DNA of 64,000 nt from NCBI RefSeq assembly GCF_003725735.1, contig NZ_RJTM01000002.1:248001-312000 (forward strand), given 5' to 3'. Shown in pieces: positions 18,211 to 27,054 of the stretch. The DNA comes from Sinomicrobium pectinilyticum. Its GTDB lineage: Bacteria; Bacteroidota; Bacteroidia; Flavobacteriales; Flavobacteriaceae. Both the position numbers and the translations under genes were made by a program. Position 1 is the first letter of the stretch; each line of letters starts with the position of its first letter. The notes below the pieces were generated by a model. It was not told the DNA's origin, made no database searches, and saw only the letters and a program-made list of their open reading frames with translations.

Positions 18211-20088
18211 ATGAACACATCAAGAATAAAACAAATATATATGTACGTGTTTGTCGCATTTTTTGCGACAGCATCATGTAGCGATGATTTTGTAGATACA
18301 AAACCGTTGAATGAAGTAGAGGCTTCCGAAGTATGGGCGGATGAGGGCTTGTCCGAGGCGTTCGTTATTGATATATACAACGGTTTCGGACAGGGTGGCT
18401 TTGACGAGGAAATGCTGGCTTCCGCGTCTGATGAAGCACTGTTTACCCATTCCGGCCGGGGGTATAAAGAGTTCAATGGCGCCAATTCCAATCCCGCCAG
18501 CCAGGGATGGATAAGTGATAATTATGAATGGGGGAACATGTACAAGCGTATCCGTGCCACTAATATAGCCCTTAAAAACCTCGAAGATCCCCTGTTTGAC
18601 AATCCGGAACTCGTGGAAAGGCTCAAAGGAGAGGCCCGTTTTCTGCGCGCCTTCTTTTACCAGCAGTTGTTACGGTATTACGGGGCAGTTCCCCTGATAG
18701 AGAAGGTATATGAATTGCGGGAGGAAGACTATACTGTTCCTAGAAATACCTATGAAGAATGTATCAATTTTATTGTGGCAGACTGTGATGCGGCAATAGA
18801 ATTGCTGGACGGACAGCCTACTGCGCTCGGAAGAGCGACGAATATTTCGGCAATGGCCCTGAAGGCTCGCGTATTATTGTACGCGGCAAGCGACCTGCAC
18901 GATATCCCGACTGCTTCGTCCAATTCTTCCTTAATTGCAGGATACTCCAATCCCGAATATCTCGGTTATACCTCCGGAAGCAGAACCGAACGATGGGAAA
19001 AAGCCAAAGCGGCCGCCAAAGCAGTTGTGGACATGAACAAGGGATATCAACTAAACCTGTCCGAACCCGTAACTCCCGAAGAAGGAGAAGAAAATTATAT
19101 AGCCGTTTCTTTAGGAGGCGGAAGCTCCGTGGCCGATGCGTCTGCAGGTATAGAATTGCTCCTGGGGCGGTATTTTGTAGATGAAAAAGACGAAGGAGGG
19201 GCTTATGTGGGAAGAAACAACGGCCCCAATGGTTACCATAACTGGTCCGGTAACACTCCCACCCAGAACCTGGTGGACGATTATGAAATGATTGACGGCA
19301 GTCGTTTTGACTGGAATAATCCCGTACACGCCGGGGCCCCGTATAATAATCGCGATCCCCGCCTGTATGCCAGTATCCTGCACGATGGTGCGGACTGGAA
19401 ACCCAGGACAGATGATGTTACCGAGAGAGACACGGTAAACCAGATACAGACAGGGCGCTATGAAGTTATTAATAGCCAGGGAGAGAAAGAAGTATTTTAT
19501 GGTCTGGATACCAGAAACAGTCCTATTGAAGACTGGAACGGTAGTTATACGGGGTATACCATGCGCAAATTCATAGATCCCAACCCGGCTATCGTAGATC
19601 AGAACACCAGGCAGCAGATCCCGTGGCCGGTACTGAAGTATACCGAAGCGGTCCTGAATTATGTGGAAGCCTGTATAGAACTCGGGGAAGACGAGGAAGC
19701 GCGGAACTGGCTCAATAAAATACGTTACCGTGTAGGGATGCCTGAAATTACCGAATCCGGAGATGCCCTGATGGAAAGGTACAGGAACGAACGCCGCGTG
19801 GAACTGGCATATGAAGAACACCGTTTTCACGATGTCAGGAGATGGATGATAGCCGAGGAGACCGTCGGGCAGCAGGTACGCACCATCAGTATATTCGGTG
19901 CTTTAAAACCGGGTGCTGATGTAAGTGTATATCACTATGATCCGGAGAGCTATGATTATACCTATACTCCGCAAACTCTTGATCCCGGAATTGAAAACAG
20001 GACCTGGCTGGATAAGATGTATTTTATTTCTATTCACCGGGATGAGATGAACCGGAACGATAAACTGGTTCAGAACCCGGGCTACTAA
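18211..20088 (+). CDS. SusD/RagB-family outer-membrane lipoprotein
   Basis: 625 residues from the ATG at 18211, 11 bp after the susC stop. The frame is open further upstream inside susC, but only this start gives the lipoprotein signal MYVFVAFFATASCSDDFVDT. The SusD core motif GEARFLRAFFYQQLLRYYGA is near residue 140, and the C-terminus ends in DKLVQNPGY. It should be the ligand-binding lid of the SusC at 14957. It is longer than the other two SusD proteins in the window, mainly through inserts in the ligand-binding half. Confidence 0.95.
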   Translation: MNTSRIKQIYMYVFVAFFATASCSDDFVDTKPLNEVEASEVWADEGLSEAFVIDIYNGFGQGGFDEEMLASASDEALFTHSGRGYKEFNGANSNPASQGWISDNYEWGNMYKRIRATNIALKNLEDPLFDNPELVERLKGEARFLRAFFYQQLLRYYGAVPLIEKVYELREEDYTVPRNTYEECINFIVADCDAAIELLDGQPTALGRATNISAMALKARVLLYAASDLHDIPTASSNSSLIAGYSNPEYLGYTSGSRTERWEKAKAAAKAVVDMNKGYQLNLSEPVTPEEGEENYIAVSLGGGSSVADASAGIELLLGRYFVDEKDEGGAYVGRNNGPNGYHNWSGNTPTQNLVDDYEMIDGSRFDWNNPVHAGAPYNNRDPRLYASILHDGADWKPRTDDVTERDTVNQIQTGRYEVINSQGEKEVFYGLDTRNSPIEDWNGSYTGYTMRKFIDPNPAIVDQNTRQQIPWPVLKYTEAVLNYVEACIELGEDEEARNWLNKIRYRVGMPEITESGDALMERYRNERRVELAYEEHRFHDVRRWMIAEETVGQQVRTISIFGALKPGADVSVYHYDPESYDYTYTPQTLDPGIENRTWLDKMYFISIHRDEMNRNDKLVQNPGY

Positions 20089-20122
20089 CGGATAGGAAAA
20101 AGCGGATGTAATTCCGATATCA

Positions 20123-20160
20123 ACAGGCCCTCCCGGCGTTATTTCCGGGGCAGGGTCTGT
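20123..20160 (+). terminator. Imperfect hairpin after susD
   Basis: ACAGGCCCTCCCGG pairs imperfectly with CCGGGGCAGGGTCTGT across a short AT loop and is followed by ATGTTTTTGT. It is a plausible terminator for the susC/susD pair. Confidence 0.4.
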
Positions 20161-20255
20161 ATGTTTTTGTAAAAATATGATCATTTTTTAACCAACGAGC
20201 ACCATAATTGTATTTTACAACCCCCTGAGCAGATAAGGCTTTTTGCTCATTTGTT

Positions 20256-20263
20256 TATCTTTG
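20256..20263 (+). promoter_or_regulatory. -7 box TATCTTTG for the DUF4861 gene
   Basis: Exact TAnnTTTG match 46 bp before the ATG at 20310. A small inverted repeat GAGCA/TGCTC (20227-20248) lies just upstream and could be a binding site. No -33 element is clear. Confidence 0.5.
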
Positions 20264-20309
20264 AAGGAACAGACAGATCGATCAAGTTTAATTTTAAAAA
20301 AATCAATTT

Positions 20310-21497
20310 ATGAAAAAACTGACCGCGGGGATTTTATTACTGGGGGCATTGATGGGTTGTGAACAGCCTTCCCCGGTATTGGAATTCTCGGTTAAAAACC
20401 CCCTCGATACAGATCGCTCTTCGGAAACGGTAAGTATAGCCGCGGAAAAATTTGCCGCATTGACCGCTACTGCCGGCCCGGAAAGACTTTTTATTACGGA
20501 TAAAGTCTCCGGAGATACCCTGGTGACCCAATTGCTGGACAGTGATTCGGACGGGACCCCGGACGAACTTCTTTTTCAGGTAGACCTCAAGGATGGGGAA
20601 ATCAGGAAACTAACGGCCGGTATAGCCGAAAGCGGCTTTCGCGGACCACAGACTGAATTATCTACCTTTTCGCGTTTTGTTCCCGAGAGGACCGATGACT
20701 ATGCCTGGGAGAACGATAGGGTAGCCTTTCGTACTTACGGACCGGATGCCCAGCGAAGGGCAGAGGAAAACCTGCCCGACGGAACATTGTCTAGCGGAAT
20801 GGATGCCTGGCTGAAGAGAGTGCCGTACCCTATTATAAACAAATGGTACAAGAACAACGATGAGAAAAAAGGTGCTTACCACATCGATTCCGGGGAAGGC
20901 TACGATCCGTATCATGTAGGGTCCAGCCGCGGAGTAGGAGGTACGGGTATATGGATTAAAGATTCACTGTATACCTCCAGGAACTTTACGGACTATAAGA
21001 CCATTGCAACAGGTCCCATACGTACTGTGTTTGAACTGCAATACGCTTCCTGGAATGCGGACAGTATACAGGTAAAGGAAACAAAACGCATAAGTCTTGA
21101 CCTGGGATCCAATCTCAGTCATTTTGAATCTTCTTTCGAAAGTAATGAGCCGCTACCCAATATAACCATAGGACTCACACTCCATGAAAAAGAAGGAAAG
21201 GTCAGGACGAATAAGGAAGAAGGGTGGTTCAGCTACTGGGAACCGATGGATGGTTCGGAGCTTGGTGTAGGCGTGGTTATAGACCCCGCGCTGATATTGG
21301 ATTATAAAGATCACCGCACGGATTATAAAGACGGGAGCCAGTTGTTGATCATGGCCGGTGCGGAGGATAAAAAAGTGTCCTATTACGCAGGTTTCGGATG
21401 GGATAAAAGTAAGCAGTTTGCCAACGCAGGGGAATGGAACACTTACCTGAAAAATTTTGCTGTGAGACTCGCCAATCCCGTGGAAGTACAGTTTTAA
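20310..21497 (+). CDS. DUF4861 family lipoprotein
   Basis: 395 residues with a lipoprotein signal ending in LLLGALMGCEQ. It carries the DUF4861 signature: NPLDTDRSSETVS near the start, SDSDGTPDELLFQVDL, RFVPERTDDYAWENDRVAFR, and KRVPYPIINKWYK. DUF4861 proteins are common in pectin and other uronic-polysaccharide loci of Bacteroidota; they are predicted beta-sandwich proteins and may be lyases or hydrolases, but I know of no firm assignment. It stands alone, with its own promoter box upstream and a terminator 175 bp downstream. Confidence 0.88.
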   Translation: MKKLTAGILLLGALMGCEQPSPVLEFSVKNPLDTDRSSETVSIAAEKFAALTATAGPERLFITDKVSGDTLVTQLLDSDSDGTPDELLFQVDLKDGEIRKLTAGIAESGFRGPQTELSTFSRFVPERTDDYAWENDRVAFRTYGPDAQRRAEENLPDGTLSSGMDAWLKRVPYPIINKWYKNNDEKKGAYHIDSGEGYDPYHVGSSRGVGGTGIWIKDSLYTSRNFTDYKTIATGPIRTVFELQYASWNADSIQVKETKRISLDLGSNLSHFESSFESNEPLPNITIGLTLHEKEGKVRTNKEEGWFSYWEPMDGSELGVGVVIDPALILDYKDHRTDYKDGSQLLIMAGAEDKKVSYYAGFGWDKSKQFANAGEWNTYLKNFAVRLANPVEVQF

Positions 21498-21672
21498 GAC
21501 CTATTTTGACCCCGGGACCGAAATTAACGATCCCGGTTCTGGTCAGCCGGTCCGGAAACTGTTACGGGTACAGTCATCGGCCGGGAGAACGGACCATGCT
21601 TAAGAAGAAAAAATGCTTGCTTGCTGAGTTTTAAGAGGTTGTAGATAAGGTGATTACTAGTATAGAAGAAAT

Positions 21673-21701
21673 GCCAATGCTCAATAGTGTTGGCTTTTTT
21701 T
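21673..21701 (+). terminator. Intrinsic terminator
   Basis: GCCAATGC-TCAATA-GTGTTGGC (two wobble pairs) followed by T7. It ends the DUF4861 transcript and insulates the next susC. The rest of the 21498-21951 gap holds only the operator at 21829. Confidence 0.7.
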
Positions 21702-21828
21702 ATAGATATATTAATTATTCAATACTTTTTTTGTGTACTGTTCACATTTAATTTTGTTTTAGTCTTAAATTCTTCTAAATTTATCCCTTATTACTTACGG
21801 TTTTGTATTCTCTGGAAAAATTTCCGCT

Positions 21829-21850
21829 AAAATACAATCGATTGTATTTT
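21829..21850. promoter_or_regulatory. 22-bp perfect palindrome, probable LacI-type operator
   Basis: AAAATACAATC is followed directly by its reverse complement GATTGTATTTT. The centre TACAATCGATTGTA fits the TRYAATCGATTRYA form of the sites before kduI and the pectinesterase. It lies 101 bp before the susC ATG and overlaps a 7-of-8 match to the -7 box (TATTTTTA, 21845-21852). Confidence 0.65.
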
Positions 21851-21951
21851 TAGAGATGTTTAGCTGAGACTAATATCAAAAGGATGATAGATCTGCCGGA
21901 GAGTAAGGGAAGGAATGAAACAAATTAACCAATTAACCAAATTTTTAAAGT

Positions 21952-24900
21952 ATGAAATGGACCCGAAAAACAGTATTGGGCATTTGGTGCGTACTGTCAG
22001 TAAACATGGTTTCGATAGTGAGACTGTATGCCGATGATACAAGACATGACGGAAAAATTGTGAGAGATGTTGTGCAGGGAATAACCGGACAGGTAACCTC
22101 TGCTGCAGATGGCCAGCCTCTTCCCGGGACTTCAGTGATGGTCAAGGGCACCACAAAAGGGGTGGTCACTGATTTTGACGGACACTATGAATTGGAGGTC
22201 GGTAACCCGGATGCCGTGCTCGTATTTTCTTATGTAGGATTTAAAAATCAGGAAATAACGGTAAACGGAAAGGAGGTTATCCACGTTGCATTGGAAGAAG
22301 ATCTTGCCCAGTTGGACGAGGTCGTGGTAATAGGGTATGGTACGCAGAAGCGATCGGATGTAACCGGGGCAGTGGTTTCTGTACCTAAAGAACGCCTGTC
22401 CAATCTCCCTGTGACCAATCTTTCCCAGGCCATACAGGGAACTACGGCAGGTCTTAATATCAGCCAGAATTCGTCTGTACCCGGAAGCACGGGCCAGATA
22501 CAGATACGCGGGGTAAATTCCATCAATGCCAATACCAGTCCGTTTATCGTGGTTGACGGCTCTCCTTTTTTTGGTACTACCAATGATATTAACCCCGGAG
22601 ATATCGAGTCCATAGAAATTTTGAAAGATGCTTCTGCCGTAGCCATATACGGTACACGGGGCTCCAACGGAGTGATATTGATTACCACTAAAAGAGGGCT
22701 CTCCGGCAAACCCAGGATCAGCTATAACGGCTATGCGGGGCTCGAAAGCCTTGCGCACAGGCTGGAACCGCGAGGCCCGGAGGCTTATGTACAAAAATAT
22801 GCCGATTACATGCGGGCAAGGGGGCTGGAGCAGACCGATGTGCTTCCGAATACCTTTGAGATAAATAATTATAATGCCGGGATTACTACCGACTGGCTGG
22901 ATGCCGTAACCCGGGCCGGGACCATACAGGAACACAATATAAGCGTGTCCGGAGGTACGGAAAAAGTAAAATATTATGTGTCCGGGGGCTATCTGGACCA
23001 GGAAGGCGTAATAAAAGGATACCAGTTCAACCGGACGAGTTTCCGTTCTAACCTGGATATTCAAATTACCGATTATTTAAAAGTAGGGACTTCTGCCTTT
23101 TTTACGGCCAACAACTACGACGGTGGCAGGGCGAATTTCCTTTTTGCCGCAGCAATGAGCCCGTATTCACAGGTATACAACGATGAAGGCAATTATGAAA
23201 TATATCCGATGTCACCCGAACAGTTGTTTGAAAATCCTATGTTGGGCCTTGCCACCGACAGGCTGGAAAGGGATAAGAACCTTACCGGAAGTGGTTATGC
23301 CGAACTTACCCCGGGTTTTATAGATGGTCTGAAATACCGGTTGAACGTTTCTTACGTACACAGGCCGGGCCGCCTGGCCACTTACGAAGGACGTGCGGCG
23401 AATGACAATAACGGTACCGCTTATATCCGGAATACCGAAGAGAACAACTGGGTCGTTGAGAATATCCTTACCTGGAATAAGGATTTTGGTAAACATCATA
23501 TAGATATCACCGCCCTGTACAGTGCCCAGGAAAATGAATATTTTGCCACGGCTGTAGATGCGGTTGGCTTTGTTAATGATGAATTATCTTTCAATAATAT
23601 AAATGCAGCGGCTAATATAAGTGCCGGATTTATTGCCGATAATGTACCCAGGGGCTCCTATAGCTGGCAATCCACACTGGTTTCGCAGATGGGGAGGATC
23701 AATTATTCCTATGACAGCCGCTATTTGCTGACGCTGACCGCGAGAAGGGACGGATACTCCGCATTTGGTTCAAATACCGATAAATATGGAGTGTTCCCCT
23801 CACTGGCATTGGGGTGGAATATTCACAATGAGAAGTTCCTGTCCGGGTCGGAGAAGGTCAATCAGTTAAAATTGCGCTTTTCATACGGGGAAACGGGCAA
23901 CCAGGCAGTCGGGGTCAACCAGAGTATTACCACGGCAAATACCGTCCTCTATCCGTTTGGCGGGTCAACGGCAGTAGGTGCCCTGGCTGGAAGAATCGGA
24001 AATCCCAATCTCAACTGGGAAACCACCGCTTCCGGGAATATAGGACTCGATTTCGGATTTTTCGGGAACAGGATTCGCGGAAGTATAGAAGCTTACAAAA
24101 ACAAGACCAGGGATATATTACTGGAGCGCAATATTCCCAGTGTCGGCGGTTACGAATCGGTATGGGATAATCTCGGAGAAATGCAGAATACCGGTCTGGA
24201 GGTTACGCTGAGTACGGTAAATGTACAAACTGATGATTTCAGTTGGGAAACCGATGTCAACTTTTCCACAAACAAGAACAAAATACTGGAAATATATGGT
24301 GATGGTGAAAATGATATCGCCAACCGATGGTTCATAGGTAAGTCGTTGCAGGCTATCTACGATTATAAAATGGTGGGGATATGGCAGGAAAATGAAATTG
24401 CCAATGAAGATCATTTGGGGCATGACCCTACGGCACGGCCGGGGGACATAAAATTTGCCGACCTCAATAATGATGGTATCATAGACCCGGAAAACGACAG
24501 GACCTATCTTGGAACCTCTCTTCCCAAATGGTACGGCGGACTTACCAATACGTTCCGCTACAAGAATTTCTACCTCAGTGTATTTGTACAGACCGCACAG
24601 GGAGGATTAAAGAATAATTCCGATATAAGCTATGGGGATGAAGCGGGCCGTAGAAATACTCCTGCGGAAGTGGGGTATTGGACACCTGAAAACCAGAGCG
24701 ATAAATGGCCTTCTTTGCGGTACACCAATACAAGGGGCTATGGCTATCCGCGGGATAACAGCTATGTACGTATAAAAGATGTAAGGCTTAGTTATTCCGT
24801 CCCATCATCCTTTCTGGAAGCTTACGGAGTGAACAGTTTAACGTTCTATATAGCTGCAAGAAACCTGTATACCTTTACTGACTGGATAGGCTGGGACCCG

Positions 24901-24993
24901 GAAAATAACCATGATCCGAGAGGTTCCCGGGAATGGGAGAATAATTACCCAATCACACGGACCATTTCATTCGGGCTGAACTTATCATTATAA
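21952..24993 (+). CDS. SusC/RagA-family TonB-dependent outer-membrane transporter
   Basis: 1013 residues. After the signal region (TVLGIWCVLSVNMVSIVRLYA) come the beta domain ITGQVTSAADGQPLPGTSVM, the DEVVVIGYGTQK segment, a plug domain with GQIQIRGVNSINANTSPFIV, and a barrel ending in ISFGLNLSL. There is no STN domain. It pairs with the SusD 39 bp downstream. Its promoter region carries the 22-bp palindrome shared with the uronate catabolic genes, so control by a LacI-type regulator of uronate use is likely. The enzymes that follow (DUF2264/GH16, BNR_4, GH88) point to a glucuronate- or galacturonate-bearing ligand. Confidence 0.95.
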   Translation: MKWTRKTVLGIWCVLSVNMVSIVRLYADDTRHDGKIVRDVVQGITGQVTSAADGQPLPGTSVMVKGTTKGVVTDFDGHYELEVGNPDAVLVFSYVGFKNQEITVNGKEVIHVALEEDLAQLDEVVVIGYGTQKRSDVTGAVVSVPKERLSNLPVTNLSQAIQGTTAGLNISQNSSVPGSTGQIQIRGVNSINANTSPFIVVDGSPFFGTTNDINPGDIESIEILKDASAVAIYGTRGSNGVILITTKRGLSGKPRISYNGYAGLESLAHRLEPRGPEAYVQKYADYMRARGLEQTDVLPNTFEINNYNAGITTDWLDAVTRAGTIQEHNISVSGGTEKVKYYVSGGYLDQEGVIKGYQFNRTSFRSNLDIQITDYLKVGTSAFFTANNYDGGRANFLFAAAMSPYSQVYNDEGNYEIYPMSPEQLFENPMLGLATDRLERDKNLTGSGYAELTPGFIDGLKYRLNVSYVHRPGRLATYEGRAANDNNGTAYIRNTEENNWVVENILTWNKDFGKHHIDITALYSAQENEYFATAVDAVGFVNDELSFNNINAAANISAGFIADNVPRGSYSWQSTLVSQMGRINYSYDSRYLLTLTARRDGYSAFGSNTDKYGVFPSLALGWNIHNEKFLSGSEKVNQLKLRFSYGETGNQAVGVNQSITTANTVLYPFGGSTAVGALAGRIGNPNLNWETTASGNIGLDFGFFGNRIRGSIEAYKNKTRDILLERNIPSVGGYESVWDNLGEMQNTGLEVTLSTVNVQTDDFSWETDVNFSTNKNKILEIYGDGENDIANRWFIGKSLQAIYDYKMVGIWQENEIANEDHLGHDPTARPGDIKFADLNNDGIIDPENDRTYLGTSLPKWYGGLTNTFRYKNFYLSVFVQTAQGGLKNNSDISYGDEAGRRNTPAEVGYWTPENQSDKWPSLRYTNTRGYGYPRDNSYVRIKDVRLSYSVPSSFLEAYGVNSLTFYIAARNLYTFTDWIGWDPENNHDPRGSREWENNYPITRTISFGLNLSL

Positions 24994-25032
24994 GCAGCCA
25001 GGTTTTATCTAATAACCAAAAAGTTTGAGAAA

Positions 25033-26634
25033 ATGAAAACATACATAAAAATAATAAGCTGCTTTTGCATGGCATTGCTCCTGTGTATATCCTGCAGCAA
25101 GTCCTTTCTTGATGAAGATTCCCGATCCAACTATACCCCGGAAGCTCTGACCAATGCTCTTGGGTTTGAGGCTTCCCTGGTCGGTTTGTATAATCATTTG
25201 AGTAACTGGTATTCCAAGAGTGACCGCCAGGGCTGGGTAAGCGTATGGCAATCCGGTACCGATATTGTATGGCCTACACAGCCCGAAGGGATTGAAGTGC
25301 CTTACTACGAATACGATCTGCTCACCGCAGATGACGCGGCGGCATATTTTACCTGGCGCTGGGCCTATCAGATGATTAACAACGCCAATATTATCATTGC
25401 CAATATCGAAAACCCTGAACTGGAGATCACCGGGATGACCGAAGAAGACAAGGACAAGGTCAATGCTGAAGCCCGTTTTTTCCGTGCCCTGGCCTATAAC
25501 ATCCTGGCCACATGTTACGGCGGGGTGCCCTTAACCACAGAACCTTTGTCCGAACCTAAAACTGATTATGTAAGAGCTTCCCTGGGTGAGGTAAACACAT
25601 TGATAGAGGAGGACCTTCTTTATGCGGTGAACAATCTCCCCGAAGTAGGGGAAGCCCCGGCCGAAGCCAGGGCAAATAAGTACGTTGCGGCACAATTGCT
25701 TGCCGTTGCCTACCTGCGTATGGACCAACCTGCTAAAGCAGAAGAACAGTGCGATTTCATTATAGACAGTGAAAAATACAGCCTTATAACCAGCCGGTAC
25801 GGTGTAAATGCTTCCGGAGCGGGAGATCCTTTTTCGGATATGTTTATTTACGGCAATCAGCGCAGGTCACAGGGCAATACGGAAGCCATCTGGGTGCTGG
25901 AAGCAGAAAACCCCAGTGACGTACCGGGAGGAATGACCGGAAACCCACAGCAACGAAGAGTATGGGGAGGTGCATATCACAATCGAAAAGGCATGCTCCC
26001 TGCCGATTCTCTCGGTGGCAGGGGATTGTCCAGGATGCGGCTGAATAATTGGGTTTTATATGATCTCTACGAAGATGGGGATATGCGGAATTCCCAACAC
26101 AATATCCGCAGGGAGTTCTGGTATAATGACCCCCAGGATGAAAACTACGGACAAAAAGTGGCCTATCAGGGCCCGGATACGCTCTTTATCATTAATCCTT
26201 ACACGATGAAGTGGAGACATTTCGATCCGAGGGATACTTTTGGTTTTGGAATGTGGAAAGATTTTATTCTCATGCGACTGGGAGAGACCTACCTGCTTAG
26301 GGCAGAAGCACAGCTCATGCAGGGAAAAACAGCAGAAGCTGCCCTATCCGTCAATGCCATCCGCAAAAGAGCCAATACCTCAGAGGTTTCTGCCGGGGAT
26401 ATCGATATGGATTTTATACTCGATGAAAGGGTACGCGAACTCATTGGGGAAGAAAACCGCCGGATGACCCTCATGCGCACCGGGACACTGGTAGAACGGG
26501 CAGCGCTGAATACCGGGGCTCCCACGGGAATGCAGATACGGGGATTGACCCCGACTCACCTGTTGCTGCCTATCCCCCTCAGAGAGATACAACTGAACAA
26601 AGATGCTACCCTGGAGCAAAATCCGGGATATTAA
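25033..26634 (+). CDS. SusD/RagB-family outer-membrane lipoprotein
   Basis: 533 residues. The lipoprotein signal ends in ALLLCISCSKSFLDEDSR. The core has NAEARFFRALAYNILATCYG, and the end is KDATLEQNPGY, both typical of the family. It is the surface ligand-binding partner of the SusC at 21952. The short gap to that gene and the shared upstream operator indicate one transcript. Confidence 0.95.
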   Translation: MKTYIKIISCFCMALLLCISCSKSFLDEDSRSNYTPEALTNALGFEASLVGLYNHLSNWYSKSDRQGWVSVWQSGTDIVWPTQPEGIEVPYYEYDLLTADDAAAYFTWRWAYQMINNANIIIANIENPELEITGMTEEDKDKVNAEARFFRALAYNILATCYGGVPLTTEPLSEPKTDYVRASLGEVNTLIEEDLLYAVNNLPEVGEAPAEARANKYVAAQLLAVAYLRMDQPAKAEEQCDFIIDSEKYSLITSRYGVNASGAGDPFSDMFIYGNQRRSQGNTEAIWVLEAENPSDVPGGMTGNPQQRRVWGGAYHNRKGMLPADSLGGRGLSRMRLNNWVLYDLYEDGDMRNSQHNIRREFWYNDPQDENYGQKVAYQGPDTLFIINPYTMKWRHFDPRDTFGFGMWKDFILMRLGETYLLRAEAQLMQGKTAEAALSVNAIRKRANTSEVSAGDIDMDFILDERVRELIGEENRRMTLMRTGTLVERAALNTGAPTGMQIRGLTPTHLLLPIPLREIQLNKDATLEQNPGY

Positions 26635-27054
26635 AGTAAGTTTGATTCGAATACTATACCAATTATCGATTATCAACTTGATTAAGAACATATAACCGCC
26701 TCAATCCGGCATATGGTAATTAAGTGATAGTATTTCTATGAAGTATAAACTGATTCTCATGTGAGCGTAATTTTTTATATTCGGAAGAGATAAAGACGGA
26801 ATATTTTTCCCCTTGCTCTACGTGACAGCTAATGTATTCGGAAACTAAACCACTCCTATGGACATGAAGTTCACAGGTTTGTGACAGACTGAAAGTCTGT
26901 TTGGCCATGAATTCGCCAATATTTTTATAAGTACAAGCCCATATTCATTCGTGAATTGGTGGCATAAATAACTTTTTAGAACCTGAAAGGAAGATACACT
27001 AAAGTGCATAGTTTTAAACTTTTTTTAAGACCAATAAAATTTCAAGGACAAGAT
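26635..27054. other. Gap between susD and the DUF2264 gene
   Basis: No convincing gene. It contains one perfect small hairpin (26884-26900: ACAGACT-GAA-AGTCTGT) with no T-run behind it, and a 7-of-8 match to the -7 box (TATTTTTA, 26920-26927). The enzyme genes may therefore have their own promoter. Confidence 0.35.

Noticed and set aside
26661-26674. ATCGAT-centred sequence behind susD resembling the operator
   Set aside because: The flanks are not palindromic and do not match TRYAATCGATTRYA.
26720-26908. 62-codon minus-strand frame between susD and the DUF2264 gene
   Set aside because: No promoter box, no ribosome-site signal and no recognisable family.
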